In this document: one piece after another, positions 26,239-33,556 of the stretch
Layout of the letters: the number at the start of each line of letters is the position of its first letter
Numbering within the stretch: position 1 is the first letter of the stretch
NCBI GenBank assembly: GCA_018268715.1
Contig: JAFDVZ010000017.1
Location: 1-36,722, forward strand
Source: Acidobacteriota bacterium
GTDB taxonomy: Bacteria > Acidobacteriota > Terriglobia > Bryobacterales > Bryobacteraceae
Direction: 5' to 3'
Length of the DNA stretch: 36,722 bases
Program-made: the position numbers and the translations under genes
Notes under the pieces: model-generated
Told to the model about the DNA's origin: nothing
What the model saw: the letters and a program-made list of their open reading frames with translations, nothing else
The model's database searches: none

Positions 26239-26640
26239 TTCCCTTCTTTCAATCCTTCGCTCCCATGCATTTTGAGAAACTGTGCCCATCGGGCAGCGTC
26301 CAGCGGCTTTGGCCAATCTGCATGTATTCGACGGTAGGCTCGTATCAAGGACGGTGGATGCGGGCTCGTTCGACATTTACGGAAAGACGTACTAAGCGAT
26401 AATTAAGCACTATCGCATCCGCAGACCGCAAAGATCCCCGACGCCAGTGAGGTCGGGTGAACGACTGACGCTGCGCCGGCCGCTACTCTGCCTTTCCTGC
26501 TTCTTCAAGCAGCATCGAACGGAGTACTATGGCCGGCTTCAGGCCGTGTGCGAGTCCTTTCTGCGCGGTGTCCATGAGGCGGCGCATGAAGCGAATGCCG
26601 CGCGCCGCATTGTGCAGCGGAGGGAATATGACGGCGAATG
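26239..26640. other. 402-base gap without a supported gene, downstream of tRNA-Asp
   Basis: I see no convincing gene here. A 34-codon frame on the minus strand (26483-26587) has a plausible helix but no ribosome binding site or family match. Two small inverted repeats are visible: GCGATA/TATCGC (26396-26401 and 26411-26416) in an AT-rich patch, and CCCGAC/GTCGGG (26437-26442 and 26452-26457). I find no copy of the tRNA 3' end that would mark an integrated element. Confidence 0.5.
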
Positions 26641-27024
26641 TCAGCCGGCGGCTTCCCGCACCATCTGAATCATGGCGTCTTCCACCTGACGGGCGACGTC
26701 GTCGATGCCCGGCGTGTTGAACCCTTGCATCAACACGGTCGGAAGCAGCGTCGCGATCCGGTGGTCGCCGGGCTTCCCGTAAACCGAAATACGGCACGGC
26801 AGGGCCGTTGAGATCGCGCCGTTTGCGTCCAGCACACGCTTGGCCTGATGCGGGTTGCATACCTCGTAAACCAGGCAGTCCCGGTCGAACTCCACACCCT
26901 TGTCCCGCATCTTCTCCCGAAGATTGATCACTCCCAGGATGCCGAACTGGTGGCGGACGGCGGCTTCGCGCAGACCTCGGTCGATATCCTCAATGGACTT
27001 GGCGGATTGCGCTTCAAACAACAT
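26641..27024 (-). CDS. DUF302 domain protein
   Basis: This 127-residue protein is a single DUF302 (PF03625) domain. Family features are the early IDRGLREAAVRHQFGILG, then a YEVCNPHQAKRVLDAN strand-helix, and ALPCRISVYGKPGD before the C-terminal helix. The conserved cysteines Cys-Asn-Pro and Pro-Cys are present. DUF302 proteins are small, sometimes fused or linked to redox and heavy-metal functions, and have no proven activity. It has GGAGA three bases before the ATG. It is divergent from the otsB operon across an 86-base gap, so the two may share regulation. Confidence 0.85.
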   Translation of the reverse strand: MLFEAQSAKSIEDIDRGLREAAVRHQFGILGVINLREKMRDKGVEFDRDCLVYEVCNPHQAKRVLDANGAISTALPCRISVYGKPGDHRIATLLPTVLMQGFNTPGIDDVARQVEDAMIQMVREAAG

Positions 27025-27033
27025 GGCTCTCCA

Positions 27034-27039
27034 ATTTTA
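27034..27039 (-). promoter_or_regulatory. -10-like element for the DUF302 gene
   Basis: TAAAAT on the minus strand, in the octamer GATAAAAT also seen before galU, ends nine bases before the ATG. A GGAGA ribosome binding site lies between them, so the leader would be very short or absent. Confidence 0.3.
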
Positions 27040-27073
27040 TCGCCCCGTGCGCAGTCCCGGGCAGTCGCTGCGG

Positions 27074-27093
27074 ACCACCGCCCGAGCGGTGGT
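27074..27093. repeat. Perfect hairpin in the leader of the otsB operon
   Basis: ACCACCGC (27074-27081) and GCGGTGGT (27086-27093) form a perfect 8-bp GC-rich stem with a CCGA tetraloop. It ends six bases before the GGAGG ribosome binding site of otsB (27099-27103). There is no T-run, so it is more likely an operator for a dimeric regulator, an RNA stability element or a translation control hairpin than a terminator. Confidence 0.55.
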
Positions 27094-27110
27094 GTAATGG
27101 AGGTTCAGCG

Positions 27111-27875
27111 ATGCGTTATTTCCTCTCCGAAAACTGCCGACCGGTTGCCTTGCGCCTCGCGGAAGAGAGGACGCTGTGCGCCTTCGATTTCGATGGAACG
27201 CTGGCTCCGATTGTGGAGCATCCCGATCTCGCGCGGATGCGCGCCCGCACGCGCCGGTTGCTGACGCGGCTCTCGCGAGCGTATCCCACGGTGGTGATCT
27301 CGGGGCGGTCCCGCGCCGACCTGCTCCGCCACCTCGGCGACATCCCCGTTGCCCGAGCCGTCGGCAATCACGGCGCGGAGACTACCCGGCCGGACCGCGC
27401 GAGTCTCCGCCTTGCCGAAACCTGGGCGCTCGCGATCGGGCCCGCGCTCGCATCGCTCAAAGGCGTCTGGATCGAGAACAAGGGAGCCTCGCTCGCCATT
27501 CATTATCGCCAGGCCCGCAACAAGACCCAGGCGCGGACGGCGATTCTGGCCGCCGTCGGCGAACTGCCGGAGACCCGCACCATCGGCGGTAAGCTGGTGG
27601 TGAATCTAATGCCCGCCGGGGCTCCTGGCAAGGGCGCCGCAGTCGCGCTGCTGCGGGACCGGCTGCGTTGCCGCACGATCCTTTATGTAGGCGACGACGA
27701 CAATGACGAGGACGCCTTCGCCCTCGAGGCCGACATCGCGCCCGTGCGGGTTGGCCGATCGCGAAACTCAAGCGCACGCTACTTCCTGAAGCGGCAGGAA
27801 GAGATCGACGCACTGCTCGAACTGATGATCGGACTGCGCGCGGCGGGCGACGCCGGCGGGAAACAGGAGAGGTGA
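27111..27875 (+). CDS. otsB: Trehalose-6-phosphate phosphatase
   Basis: OtsB removes phosphate from trehalose-6-phosphate to give trehalose, a stress protectant. This 254-residue HAD-superfamily protein has motif I DFDGT (26-30, nucleophile Asp26), motif II in VVISGRS, the substrate-cap segment VGNHGAE, and motif III GDDDNDEDAF. Length and motifs fit the bacterial OtsB family. GGAGG lies seven bases before the ATG. No otsA (trehalose-phosphate synthase) is in the window, so either it is elsewhere or this phosphatase has another sugar phosphate substrate. The DUF389 gene starts three bases after its stop, so it heads a polycistronic unit. Confidence 0.9.
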   Translation: MRYFLSENCRPVALRLAEERTLCAFDFDGTLAPIVEHPDLARMRARTRRLLTRLSRAYPTVVISGRSRADLLRHLGDIPVARAVGNHGAETTRPDRASLRLAETWALAIGPALASLKGVWIENKGASLAIHYRQARNKTQARTAILAAVGELPETRTIGGKLVVNLMPAGAPGKGAAVALLRDRLRCRTILYVGDDDNDEDAFALEADIAPVRVGRSRNSSARYFLKRQEEIDALLELMIGLRAAGDAGGKQER

Positions 27876-27878
27876 CGC

Positions 27879-29291
27879 ATGTCCAGAACCTTTCGCGAAC
27901 ACATTGAAAGCCTGCTCCGGATCCCGCCGGATTCCAAGCCCGAAATCTACCGCGAGGTGTTCAACTCTTCGGAAACGGTCAGCCTGAACTATGCCCTCGG
28001 GCTGTTGTTTTCGGCGGGTATCGCGACCTTGGGCCTGGTGCTGAACAGTTCCGCCGTCGTCATCGGCGCCATGCTCATCTCTCCGTTGATGGGGCCGATT
28101 CTCGCCGCGGGGCTTGCGCTCGCGGCGTCGGACCTCTACCTCGGGATCAAGTCGCTGTTAAGCCTGGCGATCGGCGTCGTGTTCGCGATCCTGTTCTCGG
28201 CGGGGCTGGTGTGGATCCTTCCCATTCAGACCGCCACATCCGAGATTCTGGCCCGCACGCAGCCGAACCTGCTCGACCTCGGCGTGGCGTTGATCTCCGG
28301 CCTTGCCGGCTCCGTCGTGGTTTGCCGGCGGGGCGCGGGGGGCGGCGTCACGGCGCTGCCGGGCGTGGCCATCGCCGTCGCCTTGATGCCGCCGCTTTGC
28401 ACCGTCGGATTCGGCGTCGGAAGCGGGTTCTCCTGGCCGATCATCTCCGGCGCCGGCCTGCTGTTCCTCACCAACCTGGCCGCCATCATCGCCAGCGCTT
28501 TCCTGGTGTTCTACGTTGTGCGGATGGACGCTCCGGACGTTCGCGCGCAGATTGACTCGATGGTGGAGGCGGAAGGCTCGCACGACCAGCTTTACCGGAT
28601 CCTGAAGACGACCGGCATTTCGGGCGCGCTGGGCCATCTGGGCGGACTGCGGGCGCGGATCCTCATGCTGGTGGCGGTGATGTCGGTCCTGTTTGTGCCC
28701 TTAAGCCGATCGCTGCTCCAGGTGGCCGGCGAAACCCGCTGCCGCGCCGCCGTGCGCGAAGCGCTGAGGCTGCTCGGGCCGGCCGAAACCTTCGTCGCCC
28801 AGCAGGTGGACATCACCGCCCGGAACGTTGTGATCCGGCTGGTCGCCGCCGCTCCGGTTCCCAAGGAGAGGATCGACAATGCCGAGAAACTGCTGATCCG
28901 CCGCACCGGCCGCGAGGTTTCGTTGACGGTGCGCCGGGTGGCCAGCGAGGAGGACCTGGCGGTGCTGCGGCAGCAGTTGAGCAAACAGGCCGCGCCGGCT
29001 CCGCCCGCCGACCTGCAGGAGATCGCGGCCAGCGTGGTCCCGCGCCTGGAACAGGCGTTGAAAACGCTGTGGCCGGATTCCGCCGGGGAGTTGCTCGCCT
29101 ACGAATTAGGCTTCGCGCCCGAGGGCGTGGTGGTGCGGATCCGCTACCGTTCGGCGCAACCGCTCGATTCGCCGGCCGCTGATGTTCTGAGTCAGGCGCT
29201 CGAAAGCCAGTTGAACGTGGAGCGGATCCGTCTCGAACTGGAGGCGGAAAAGCCCGCCGCGCCCAAGCCCGTCCCACGTGCTCGCAGATGA
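27879..29291 (+). CDS. DUF389 family membrane protein
   Basis: This 470-residue protein matches DUF389 (TIGR00341-type). The membrane core is about residues 35-220, with five or six helices and the family-typical SSAVVIGAMLISPLMGPIL and ALPGVAIAVALMPPLCTVG segments. A seventh helix near 255-280 precedes a soluble C-terminal domain (about 285-455) with beta-alpha repeats. The family's transport or signalling role is unknown. GGAGAGG precedes the ATG, and the stop overlaps the next start by four bases (ATGA), coupling it to the ABC ATPase. A small hydrophilic N-terminal part (1-30) sits before the first helix. Confidence 0.87.
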   Translation: MSRTFREHIESLLRIPPDSKPEIYREVFNSSETVSLNYALGLLFSAGIATLGLVLNSSAVVIGAMLISPLMGPILAAGLALAASDLYLGIKSLLSLAIGVVFAILFSAGLVWILPIQTATSEILARTQPNLLDLGVALISGLAGSVVVCRRGAGGGVTALPGVAIAVALMPPLCTVGFGVGSGFSWPIISGAGLLFLTNLAAIIASAFLVFYVVRMDAPDVRAQIDSMVEAEGSHDQLYRILKTTGISGALGHLGGLRARILMLVAVMSVLFVPLSRSLLQVAGETRCRAAVREALRLLGPAETFVAQQVDITARNVVIRLVAAAPVPKERIDNAEKLLIRRTGREVSLTVRRVASEEDLAVLRQQLSKQAAPAPPADLQEIAASVVPRLEQALKTLWPDSAGELLAYELGFAPEGVVVRIRYRSAQPLDSPAADVLSQALESQLNVERIRLELEAEKPAAPKPVPRARR

Positions 29292-30220
29292 CTCGGGCGG
29301 CGATATCGATCGCTGGATTGCACAAACGTTACGGCTCGGTGGAAGCGGTCCGCGGCGTGAGCTTCGAGGTGTCGAGCGGTGAGATTCTCGGCCTGCTCGG
29401 CCCGAATGGCGCGGGTAAGACCACCACGCTCGAATGCGTTCTCGGACTACGGCGTCCCGACTCCGGCGTCATTCGGATCGATGGCCTGGATCCGGCCCGC
29501 GCCGCCAACCGTGTGAAGACCCGGGTCGGCGCGTTGCTGCAGGGGGCGGCGCTGCAGGATAAGATCACCTCGCGCCAGGCCCTGGACCTGTTCGGATCCT
29601 TCTATCCGAACCGCTTTGAGACCGACGAACTGCTGGCGCGGTTCGATCTCGAACCGAAGGCGGACGCCTCCTTCCACACGCTGTCGGGCGGCGAGCGGCA
29701 ACGGCTATTTCTCGCGCTCGCGCTGGTGAACCGGCCCGCCGTACTGATTCTGGACGAGCCCACGGCGGGGCTCGACCCGGGCGCCCGCCGGGACCTGCGG
29801 GCCGTCATGCTCGCGATGCGCGAGGAGGGGCGGGCGATCCTGCTGAGCACGCATGACATCGAGGAGGCCGCGCACCTGTGCGACCGCGTCGCCATCATCG
29901 ATGCCGGGCGCGTGGTCGCGATCGGGCCGCCCGCCGAACTGGCGGCTCGCTCGTCGGCGCCGGCCCACATCGTTGTGCGAACGGAGCCGGTGCTGAGCCG
30001 GCCAGCGGTCGAATCGCTCCCGGACGTCGCCGTCACGGCGTGTGGCGATCGGGGCTGGAGGCTCGGAACGCGCTCGCCCAACCAGGTGCTCGCGGCGCTG
30101 CTCAGGCTGGCCGAAGACGCCGGCGCGGACCTTATCGACGTCGAGTTGCGGCGTCCCACGCTGGAAGATGTCTTTCTTGAACTCACGGGCAGGCCGTGGT
30201 CCGAAGAGAGCCGGGCATGA
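29288..30220 (+). CDS. ABC transporter ATP-binding protein, NosF/DrrA-like
   Basis: This 310-residue ATPase drives the permease encoded next. Walker A is GPNGAGKTT (residues 38-46), the signature is SGGERQR, Walker B is ILDEPTAGLDPG, and the switch histidine is in STHDIEEA. A C-terminal extension (about 225-300) ends in RRPTLEDVFLELTGR, the usual end of ABC-2 exporters of the DrrA/CcmA/NosF class. It overlaps genes on both sides by four bases, so it is translationally coupled to DUF389 and to the permease. Copper-enzyme maturation, drug export and polysaccharide export all use this class; position beside a NosR-like protein makes a Nos-type role worth testing. Confidence 0.92.
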   Translation: MTRAAISIAGLHKRYGSVEAVRGVSFEVSSGEILGLLGPNGAGKTTTLECVLGLRRPDSGVIRIDGLDPARAANRVKTRVGALLQGAALQDKITSRQALDLFGSFYPNRFETDELLARFDLEPKADASFHTLSGGERQRLFLALALVNRPAVLILDEPTAGLDPGARRDLRAVMLAMREEGRAILLSTHDIEEAAHLCDRVAIIDAGRVVAIGPPAELAARSSAPAHIVVRTEPVLSRPAVESLPDVAVTACGDRGWRLGTRSPNQVLAALLRLAEDAGADLIDVELRRPTLEDVFLELTGRPWSEESRA

Positions 30221-31527
30221 GATCGACGCTCGAGGGTTGCCTGCGGCACTTCCTGCTGGCGATCCAACTCAACTTCAAGAATCCAGCCGCGATTGTCTAC
30301 GGCTACCTGATTCCTGTCATCTTCCTGCTGGCGTTCGGCGCCGTGTTTCGCACCGGCAGCCCGCCGCTGCTGGCCCAGATGGGGCAACTGGTCACCATCA
30401 CGATTCTCGGCGGCGCCTGTTTCGGCTTGCCGACGGCGCTGGTGGCCGAACGCGAGCGGGGCGTCTGGCGGCGTTATCGCCTGTTGCCGGTCGCAACGCC
30501 CTGGCTCATTCTGAGCGCGATGCTCGCCCGGCTGTCCATTGTCGTTTCCTCCGTTCTGTTCCAACTCGTGGCCGCCGGACTGATTTTCAGGACGCCCGCG
30601 CCGGCGCATCCAGGGGCCTTCGCGCTGGGCCTGCTCGCGGTTGCGGCCGCCTTTCTTGGACTCGGTTTTCTGATCGCGGCGCTGGCGGACAACGTGCCCG
30701 CGGTCCAGGCGCTCGGCCAGTGCATCTTCCTGCCGATGATCATGATCGGCGGCGTCGGTGTGCCGCTGGCCGTGTTGCCCGTGTGGGCTCAGCGCATGGC
30801 CGGATTCATGCCCGGGCGCTACGCTGTCGAGTTGCTCGCGGCGTGCTTCGACCCGTCCGCCACGTGGTCCGGCGCGCGATTCCGCGTCGCTGCCCTGCTG
30901 GTCATCGGACTGGCGGCCGGCGTGGCGGGCGCGCGCCTGTTCCGTTGGGAGACGGGGAGACTCGAAGCGTCCGCGCGATGGTGGATCGCCGGGGCGCTGG
31001 CGTCCTGGATGGCCGTCGGCGCCATTGCGTGGGGAACCGGCCACTTGAAGCCGGTCTTGCCGGAGATGGATGCCTGGTCGAACATTACCGAAGCCCAAAT
31101 TGCCGGGATTACCTTCGACGGCCTGCCCGCAGACAGCGACATCGTCACAACGCTCGCGCCGCCCGATGCGCCCGGCGTCCGGGCATTCGCCGGCAAGCTG
31201 CAGAGCTGGCCACCCGGAGCGACCGATGACGCCGGCCAGAGCATACGGAATCTGGTCGCGGTGGCGGCCATCGCCGACCTGTGCGCCGATCCTCGCGAAG
31301 GCGAGATGGCCCGGGCCGTGTATGACCGCATCCGGTCCGCATTCGACGCGGCGGCGGCCCGGCAGGCGCTGGCCTGGATCGTATCCCGCCCGGACGATGG
31401 CCAGACGCCGGTGAAGGCCCCCGAACTGGGCCTGTTTCGCCATCCGCCCGAACGGCTGGTCCGCCAGCGCAGCGTCCTTTACGCGAAGAAGTACCTCGGC
31501 CGCCTGCTCGGCAAGATCCGGGACTGA
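30217..31527 (+). CDS. ABC-2 permease with extra helix and C-terminal periplasmic tail
   Basis: The protein is 436 residues from the ATG at 30217, which overlaps the ATPase stop (ATGA). Residues 1-245 form a standard six-helix ABC-2 permease. A seventh helix (about 255-273) follows, then about 160 residues with no membrane segment. If the normal N-in/C-in topology holds for the six helices, the seventh sends this tail to the periplasm. The tail has no cysteine pair or heme motif; it is helical in places (SIRNLVAVAAIADL, AAARQALAWIVS) and ends in a very basic stretch. I do not recognise the tail domain. NosY and DrrB relatives normally stop near 260-280 residues. Confidence 0.85.
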   Translation: MRSTLEGCLRHFLLAIQLNFKNPAAIVYGYLIPVIFLLAFGAVFRTGSPPLLAQMGQLVTITILGGACFGLPTALVAERERGVWRRYRLLPVATPWLILSAMLARLSIVVSSVLFQLVAAGLIFRTPAPAHPGAFALGLLAVAAAFLGLGFLIAALADNVPAVQALGQCIFLPMIMIGGVGVPLAVLPVWAQRMAGFMPGRYAVELLAACFDPSATWSGARFRVAALLVIGLAAGVAGARLFRWETGRLEASARWWIAGALASWMAVGAIAWGTGHLKPVLPEMDAWSNITEAQIAGITFDGLPADSDIVTTLAPPDAPGVRAFAGKLQSWPPGATDDAGQSIRNLVAVAAIADLCADPREGEMARAVYDRIRSAFDAAAARQALAWIVSRPDDGQTPVKAPELGLFRHPPERLVRQRSVLYAKKYLGRLLGKIRD

Positions 31528-31561
31528 TAGAGTAGTCCAAAGCCTTGAGGAACAGCGCCGG

Positions 31562-33544
31562 ATGAAACCTGTCGCGGAGACATTCCCGATTTTGGGAAAC
31601 GCCCCCGTTCGGGCGCCGGATCCACCGGTGGCGGCGTCACGGCGGATCGCCCCGCTGGCGGTTCTGCTGGCTGGCGCGCTCGGGCCTGCGTGGTATGCGG
31701 GACTCATTGCCGTCTCGCCGCAGACTCGCGACATCCATATCGAGGCGTATCGCTACGGGTTCAGCCCTTCGCGCATTCACGCCAATCGCGGCGACCGTCT
31801 GCGGCTCACTTTCTCGACGCGCGACACCGGGCAAAGCTTCTTCCTGCAGGATTACGACATCCAGGTGAACATAACGCCCGGCGACAAGCTGGTCGCTGTC
31901 GAACGCCTGTCGCGGCCCGACGATCCTCCCGTGTACGTGGAGACGGTCGAGATCGTCGCGGGACTGCCCGGGTGGCAAGGGTGGCTGACGTCGAAATCGC
32001 AGTTCCGCAACCATACTTATAACGGCCCGTTGCACGGAACCGAACGAGGCGACCTGATCGTGGCGCCGAACTTCCTGCTATACGGCGCGCTGGGGCTGCT
32101 GGCCGCGCTGCCGCTGGCCGGTCTGCTCGCGGGCGGAGGCCGCGCGAGCGTGGAGCGGCGGGTGAACCTGTTCCGCTTCTTCCCCTGGTTGAAGCGCATG
32201 CTGCGGGCGCCGTCGTTCCAGTTCAACCTAGCGCTGCCGATGCTGGGCGTCTTCTGGTTCATCATCCTGGCCGGGCTGTTCGGCACCAAGGTGGCCGGGC
32301 GCAACGCGGGCCCCATGATCATCTGGGTGCTATGGCTTTCGGCGCTCATCCTGTTCCTTGTGCCGATTGGCGGACGCGTCTGGTGCACGGTGTGTCCGCT
32401 GCCTATCGTCGGCGAATGGATGCAGCGCGGCAGGCTCTCAAAGAACCCCGCCGAGATCGACGGCCGGGCGGTGCGGCGCCTGTTCGGCGTACCGCTGGTG
32501 TGGCCCTCGCAGCTTGCCAACGCCTGGCCGAGGGTGCTGCTGTTTCTGCTGCTCGGCACGTTCAGCGTGGCGATTGTCGCGTCGCCGCCCGCCACCAGTT
32601 GGATGCTGATCGGACTCATGCTGCTGGCTGTGGTGACCTCCGTGTTTCCCGAGCAGCGCCTGTTTTGCCGGCACCTCTGCCCGATCAACAGCTACATCAG
32701 CCTGTATTCGACCACCGGCCGCGTGATGGTGCGCGCCGTGTCGGCCGAACCGTGCTCCGGCTGCAAGGAGCATTTCTGTCTGACCGGCAGCGCCAAGGGC
32801 TGGGGGTGCCCGTATGGCCTGTGCGCGGGCGAACTGGACCGCAACAACGACTGCGGCGCGTGCATGGAGTGCGTCAAGACATGCGCTTACGACAATGTCG
32901 CCGTGTTCTGGCGGACCGAAGGCCGCGACACGAAGGTGGCCACCTACGGCGAGGCCTGGCAGGCGATTGTCATGTTCGCGCTGGCCTGCCTCTACTGCCT
33001 GATCAACCTGGGCGCATGGGACCGGATCCGCGATTGGATCGACATCAGCGACAAAGGCAACTGGGGCACGTTCGCCATCTACGGAGCGGCGGTCTGGACG
33101 GTCTCCCTGGGCCTGCTGCCTCTGGTTTGGCATCTGCTGACGCTGGCCGGCGCGCGGCTGGGGCGGGCCAGGGTGAACGCCGGCGCCCAGTTCCGGGCCG
33201 CTAGCGCGTCCTTCATACCGATCGGACTCGGCTGTTGGATCGCCTTCGCCGCGGCCACCGTGCTCTCCATGATGACGTTCGTGCTGCAGAGCCTCTCGGA
33301 CCCCTTCAACTGGGGCTGGAACCTGCTGGGGGCGGCCGGCAGCCGCTGGCATATCTTCTGGGCGGCCGGAATACCATGGATTCAGACGGCTTGCGTCATC
33401 GCCGGCGCCGCTTACTCGCTTCAGACCCTGCAGCGATCGTGGCTGGATGTGCTGCCCCGGCGCCGGGCGCTAGCGGCCATGCTTCCCGGGGGCGCCTTCC
33501 TGTGGATCGCCGCCGCCGCGATGGTCTGGTTCTTCGCCGCCTAG
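31562..33544 (+). CDS. NosR-like membrane polyferredoxin with N-terminal degenerate CuA (COX2-type) cupredoxin domain
   Basis: This 660-residue protein has an N-terminal helix (about 30-50), a periplasmic domain (about 56-167), and then a NosR/NapH-like membrane part with roughly nine more helices. The periplasmic domain aligns by eye with the CuA domain of cytochrome oxidase subunit II: GQSFFLQDYDIQVNITPG matches the region around the first copper His, and N-x-T-Y-N-G-x-L-H-x-x-E-R-G (150-163) matches the CxxxCGxGHxxM loop without gaps. The ligands read Gln91, Asn150, Asn154, His158, Glu161, so only one of the usual set remains. The membrane part carries WCTVCP (274-279) and FCRHLCP (368-374). 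Two Fe-S sites follow: Cys398/401/406/416 and Cys431/434/437/441. It should pass electrons across or along the membrane. The partner is unknown. Confidence 0.85.
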   Translation: MKPVAETFPILGNAPVRAPDPPVAASRRIAPLAVLLAGALGPAWYAGLIAVSPQTRDIHIEAYRYGFSPSRIHANRGDRLRLTFSTRDTGQSFFLQDYDIQVNITPGDKLVAVERLSRPDDPPVYVETVEIVAGLPGWQGWLTSKSQFRNHTYNGPLHGTERGDLIVAPNFLLYGALGLLAALPLAGLLAGGGRASVERRVNLFRFFPWLKRMLRAPSFQFNLALPMLGVFWFIILAGLFGTKVAGRNAGPMIIWVLWLSALILFLVPIGGRVWCTVCPLPIVGEWMQRGRLSKNPAEIDGRAVRRLFGVPLVWPSQLANAWPRVLLFLLLGTFSVAIVASPPATSWMLIGLMLLAVVTSVFPEQRLFCRHLCPINSYISLYSTTGRVMVRAVSAEPCSGCKEHFCLTGSAKGWGCPYGLCAGELDRNNDCGACMECVKTCAYDNVAVFWRTEGRDTKVATYGEAWQAIVMFALACLYCLINLGAWDRIRDWIDISDKGNWGTFAIYGAAVWTVSLGLLPLVWHLLTLAGARLGRARVNAGAQFRAASASFIPIGLGCWIAFAAATVLSMMTFVLQSLSDPFNWGWNLLGAAGSRWHIFWAAGIPWIQTACVIAGAAYSLQTLQRSWLDVLPRRRALAAMLPGGAFLWIAAAAMVWFFAA

Positions 33545-33556
33545 GAGACTGCGTGA

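Noticed and set aside
26483-26587. Possible 34-codon protein downstream of the DUF302 gene
   Set aside because: No ribosome binding site, no family match, and it continues a longer frame that is clearly a shadow of DUF302.
29602-31734. Long open frame (710 codons) on the minus strand opposite the ABC genes
   Set aside because: The plus-strand ABC ATPase and permease are certain; this frame is Arg/Ser/Gln-rich with no domain.
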